A stretch of DNA of 64,000 nt from CAVRRZ01 sp963723745 (lineage in GTDB: Bacteria > Actinomycetota > Actinomycetes > Mycobacteriales > Geodermatophilaceae). Below are positions 61,226 to 64,000 of this stretch, piece by piece. Positions within the stretch are counted from its first letter, which is position 1. Every line of letters starts with the position of its first letter. The notes beneath the pieces are model-generated. The model made no database searches. It was not told the DNA's origin and saw nothing but the letters and a program-made list of their open reading frames with translations. The translations under genes and the position numbers were made by a program. The stretch is from NCBI GenBank assembly GCA_963723745.1, contig CAVRRZ010000001.1:868001-932000 (forward strand). Reading direction: 5' to 3'.

Positions 61226-61235
61226 TGTCCGGACA
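61226..61235. promoter_or_regulatory. TGTCCGGACA palindrome, copy 1
   Basis: A perfect 10-bp palindrome (TTGTCCGGACAT with flanks) 34 bases upstream of the persulfide dioxygenase-rhodanese start. The same palindrome occurs at 61339-61348 in this divergent promoter region, which suggests operator sites of one dimeric regulator. Confidence 0.6.
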
Positions 61236-61338
61236 TTAGGGGGGGCGACGGGGGTTCACAAGTGGCACAGGTCACACGATCGCGGTCGCCGGGCCTGGGG
61301 ATGGCGGTGCTCCTCGTGGCGCCGGCAGCGCGGGAAAT

Positions 61339-61348
61339 TGTCCGGACA
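61339..61348. promoter_or_regulatory. TGTCCGGACA palindrome, copy 2
   Basis: Here the palindrome extends to TTGTCCGGACAA, 12 bp, with an AT-rich left flank. It lies 76 bases upstream of the Fe-S/NrfD gene start. Paired with the copy at 61226, centre to centre 113 bases apart. Confidence 0.6.
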
Positions 61349-61423
61349 AGTCTTGATCCCCATCCGCCCCCGGCCGTACTGTCCGCCTTCAGCGGGAGAC
61401 GCAGATCACTGTCAGGGGTGCCG

Positions 61424-62959
61424 ATGCGGTACGGCTTCGCGATCGACCAGCGCACGTGCATCGGGTGCCACGCCTGCACGGTGGCCTGCAAGACCGAGCA
61501 CGAGGTGCCCGTCGGGCAGTTCCGCACCTGGGTCAAGTACGTCGAGAAGGGGGAGTTCCCGGCCACGACGCGCGAGTTCGGCGTTCTGCGCTGCAACCAC
61601 TGCACCGACGCGCCGTGCGTGACGATCTGCCCGACCAAGGCGTTGTACAAGCGGAACGACGGCATCGTCGACTTCGACCGGGACCGATGCATCGGCTGCA
61701 AGAGCTGCATGCAGGCCTGCCCCTACGACGCCATCTACATCGACGAGGACACCCACACCGCCGCGAAGTGCAACTTCTGCGCGCACCGCATCGACGAGGA
61801 CATCGAGCCGGCCTGCGTCGTGGTCTGCCCCACCCACTCCATCTGGGTCGGCGACCTCGACGACCCGACGTCGGGCATCAGCCGGCTGGTCAACGGCAAC
61901 CCGGTGAGCGTGCGCTCCCCCGAGCAGAACACCGGTCCCAACGTGTTCTACCTCGGGGCCGACCGCGCCGTCCTCGAGCCGCTCGACGCGCCGGTGGACC
62001 GCACCTACGTCTGGGCCCAGCCCGATGCCCAGCGGCTCCGGGTGTCGGCGGAGACGCAGGGCAACGCGGTCATGGGCGCCCGCACGACCTACAACACCGC
62101 CCACCCCCGGCCCTGGGGCCGGCGGGTCACCACCTACCTGTGGACCAAGGGCGTAGCGGCCGGCGCGATGCTCGTCGCGGCGCTCGCGATGGTCCTCTCC
62201 GCCGACCTCGGCGTCCTCGGGACCGTGGTGGCACCGGCCATCGCGCTGGTGGGGCTGCTCGCCACCGCCGTCCTGCTGGTCCTGGACCTGAAGCGGCCCG
62301 ACCGCTTCCTCTACATCCTGCTCAAGCCCAATCCGAGGTCCTGGCTGTTCCTGGGTGGGGTGGTCCTGGCGATCTGCTCGGCGATCGCCGGGCTCTGGTT
62401 CCTCGCCGGGCTGGCCCACGAGCTGGATCTCGTCGACGCCACCACCGCCCTCGACGTGCTGCGCTGGTCGGCGATCCCCGCCGCGGTCATGACCGCCGGC
62501 TACACCGGCTTCCTCTTCAACCAGGCCGAGGGCCGCGACCTGTGGCAGTCACCCCTGCTCTTCTGGCACCTGCAGGTGCAGGCGCTGATGATCGGTGCCG
62601 GCGCGCTCGCCGTCGCGATGCTGTTCACCGACGCCGCCGCCGGCGGGGAGCGGCTGGTCGTCCGGACGCTCGTCCTGGCGACCGTCGCGCACGTCGCCGT
62701 GGTCGCCCTGGAGTTCGGCGGGCGGCACGCCACCCGGCACGCGGCGGCGGCCGCCCACCTGGTCACGCACGGCCCGTACGCCCGGCTGTTCTGGCTGGCC
62801 GGTGTGGGCCTGGCGGTGGTCGCCGCGGCCGTGGCCGCGCTCTCCTGGTCCGGTGACGTGCTGATCGCCGCCGCCGTCGCCGGACTGCTGGTCCAGGTCG
62901 TCCTGCTCGCCTACGAGAGCGTCTTCGTGCGCGCCGGCCAGGACATCCCGCTGTCGTGA
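61424..62959 (+). CDS. Fe-S (4 x 4Fe-4S) and NrfD-type membrane subunit fusion
   Basis: 511 residues from the ATG at 61424, with AGGGG nearby. The N-terminal half is a DmsB/SoeB-type ferredoxin with sixteen Cys in four groups: CIGCHACTVACK, CNHCTDAPCVTICP, CIGCKSCMQACP and CNFCAH to ACVVVCP. From about residue 225 eight membrane helices follow, of the NrfD/PsrC type (TTYLWTKGVAAGAMLV at the start). The fusion joins electron transfer and quinone interaction in one chain. It would link the molybdopterin subunit encoded next to the quinone pool. No twin-arginine signal, so the Fe-S part faces the cytosol. Confidence 0.9.
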   Translation: MRYGFAIDQRTCIGCHACTVACKTEHEVPVGQFRTWVKYVEKGEFPATTREFGVLRCNHCTDAPCVTICPTKALYKRNDGIVDFDRDRCIGCKSCMQACPYDAIYIDEDTHTAAKCNFCAHRIDEDIEPACVVVCPTHSIWVGDLDDPTSGISRLVNGNPVSVRSPEQNTGPNVFYLGADRAVLEPLDAPVDRTYVWAQPDAQRLRVSAETQGNAVMGARTTYNTAHPRPWGRRVTTYLWTKGVAAGAMLVAALAMVLSADLGVLGTVVAPAIALVGLLATAVLLVLDLKRPDRFLYILLKPNPRSWLFLGGVVLAICSAIAGLWFLAGLAHELDLVDATTALDVLRWSAIPAAVMTAGYTGFLFNQAEGRDLWQSPLLFWHLQVQALMIGAGALAVAMLFTDAAAGGERLVVRTLVLATVAHVAVVALEFGGRHATRHAAAAAHLVTHGPYARLFWLAGVGLAVVAAAVAALSWSGDVLIAAAVAGLLVQVVLLAYESVFVRAGQDIPLS

Positions 62960-62969
62960 AGGAGCCGTC

Positions 62970-64000
62970 ATGACCACCGAGAGCGTGCTGCCGGCCGTCG
63001 GCGACAGTGCCCCGGCCGCCCCCGCGCCTCCGCGACCGGGCGCCACACCGGGCGCCCAGCCGGACCTGCCGGGTGCCCGCACGCACGAGAACCTGCGCAA
63101 CTTCCCGCCCCCGGACCAGTGGGACTCCTTCGTGCAGTACGACGCGAAGGCCCATCCGCGCAAGGTGCCGCGGGAGTTCATGCTCGTCCCCACCACGTGC
63201 TTCAACTGCGAGTCGGCCTGCGGCCTGCTCGCCTACGTGGACAAGGAGGACCTCTCCATCAAGAAGGTGGAGGGGAACCCCGCCCATCCCGGCTCGCGCG
63301 GGCGCAACTGCGCCAAGGGCCCGGCGACGATCAACCAGATCACCGACCCCGAGCGGATCCTCCACCCGCTGCGGCGGGTCGGCGCCCGCGGCGCCGGGCA
63401 GTGGGAGCAGGTCAGCTGGGACACCGCGCTCGACGACATCGCCGGGCGCATCCGGACGGCGATCCTCGAGGGCCGCGGCAACGAGGTCATGTACCACGTC
63501 GGCCGACCGGGGGAGGACGGCTTCGCCGAGCGCTTCCTGATGGCGTGGGGCATCGACGGGCACAACAGCCACACCAACATCTGCTCGGCCGGCGCCCGGT
63601 TCGGCCAGACGCTGTGGGGCGGCTTCGACCGTCCCTCGCCGGACTACGCCAACGCCAAGGTCATCCTGCTGCTGTCCAGCCACCTGGAGACCGGGCACTA
63701 CTTCAATCCGCACGCGCAGCGGATCATGGAGGGCAAGCTCGACGGCGCCAAGCTCATCGTGATCGACCCGCGGATGTCCAACACGGCGTCGCACGCCGAC
63801 CTGTGGGTCGCCCCCTGGCCCGGCAGCGAGGCGGCGATCCTGCTGTCCATCGCCTCCTACCTGCTGCGCACCGGTCAGATCGACGCCGCCTACCTCGAAC
63901 GCTGGTTCAACTGGGACGTCTACCTGGACAACGTCCACCCCGGGGCGCCGAAGGACTTCGCGACGTTCCTCGAACGGCTGACCGAGGACTACGCGCGGTA
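62970..64000 (+). CDS. Molybdopterin oxidoreductase catalytic subunit (C-terminus beyond window)
   Basis: 343 residues visible from the ATG at 62970 (GGAG seven bases upstream), open at the window edge. After a Pro/Ala-rich head without a Tat signal comes the 4Fe-4S motif CFNCESACGLLAYV to GRNCAKG, then GRIRTAILEGRGNEVMYHVGRPGEDG, SHTNICSAGARFG and DPRMSNTASHADLWVAPWPGSEAAI, the DMSO-reductase-superfamily MGD-binding pattern. Cytosolic location and the Fe-S/NrfD partner resemble the sulfite dehydrogenase SoeABC, though thiosulfate, polysulfide or tetrathionate reductases cannot be excluded from this half. Confidence 0.87.
   Translation, partial: MTTESVLPAVGDSAPAAPAPPRPGATPGAQPDLPGARTHENLRNFPPPDQWDSFVQYDAKAHPRKVPREFMLVPTTCFNCESACGLLAYVDKEDLSIKKVEGNPAHPGSRGRNCAKGPATINQITDPERILHPLRRVGARGAGQWEQVSWDTALDDIAGRIRTAILEGRGNEVMYHVGRPGEDGFAERFLMAWGIDGHNSHTNICSAGARFGQTLWGGFDRPSPDYANAKVILLLSSHLETGHYFNPHAQRIMEGKLDGAKLIVIDPRMSNTASHADLWVAPWPGSEAAILLSIASYLLRTGQIDAAYLERWFNWDVYLDNVHPGAPKDFATFLERLTEDYAR

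Overview
The window comes from a very GC-rich actinobacterium. The gene content (a GAF-ANTAR regulator, a MEDS-type RsbA-like anti-sigma protein, DUF5701, DUF6986, a Streptomyces-type ribosomal protein S4, a PAS/GAF/PP2C phosphatase, many GTG starts) fits the Frankiales/Geodermatophilales, and a Geodermatophilaceae soil or rock-surface bacterium is my best guess. No marker in the window settles the genus. No tRNA, rRNA, CRISPR array or prophage was found. The only complete mobile element is one IS1380-family insertion sequence at 32772-34412.

Layout. 1-3850: three minus-strand secreted proteins. Two are tandem paralogues of a modular repeat protein, one with a LAYTG sortase signal, and both have the same hairpin in the 5' leader. 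3932-5569: aidB. 5689-9502: a cyclic-di-GMP block (PAS-PAS-GGDQF-EAL protein, NYN protein, PilZ protein). 9554-17085: anti-sigma-like ATPases, a GAF-ANTAR protein and a PAS-PAS-GAF-PP2C phosphatase, around a nucleoside hydrolase with a frameshifted end, an ATP-grasp enzyme and a Pro-rich orphan. 17264-20176: a TPP-riboswitch-controlled ykoE-ykoD-ykoC thiamine-precursor importer operon in which ykoD and ykoC each carry a one-base frameshift. 20258-27369: GNAT/ACC deaminase pair, msrA, two methyltransferases, a chemoreceptor and a LiaF-like protein. 27374-30367: the urate-to-allantoin operon (uraD, uraH, urate oxidase) and a divergent DUF6986 aldolase-like gene. 30422-37927: DUF5701, RsbA-like protein, MarR, the IS, a 5'-truncated ABC permease, and a two-component system overlapping a DNA ligase gene. 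38780-42762: hydantoinase/oxoprolinase hyuAB. 42918-43320: two tiny related ORFs behind a long leader. 43745-49187: DUF1707, GAF-EAL, serine hydrolase, SDR, methionine aminopeptidase. 49215-55290: five-gene operon with an NCS2 nucleobase permease, a three-subunit molybdenum hydroxylase and a CoxG-like protein. 55459-58391: fdrA-allG. 58399-59824: DUF2470 gene and rpsD flanking an iron box. 59846-64000: a persulfide dioxygenase-rhodanese fusion divergent from an Fe-S/NrfD plus molybdopterin oxidoreductase operon.

How the parts fit. Several separate operons point to use of purines as nitrogen source: nucleobase uptake and hydroxylation, urate breakdown to allantoin, and the FdrA/AllG proteins tied to oxamate carbamoyl transfer at the end of allantoin degradation. 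The right end looks like a sulfane-sulfur-to-sulfate route, with twin TTGTCCGGACA palindromes in the shared promoter region. Signalling genes (cyclic-di-GMP, partner switching, ANTAR) are abundant, but their sigma factors and anti-anti-sigma partners are not in the window.

Most long minus/plus mirror frames are GC-rich shadows and were left out. Starts were chosen by Shine-Dalgarno sites, overlaps with neighbours and family length. All family calls are from reading the translated sequence, without database searches.
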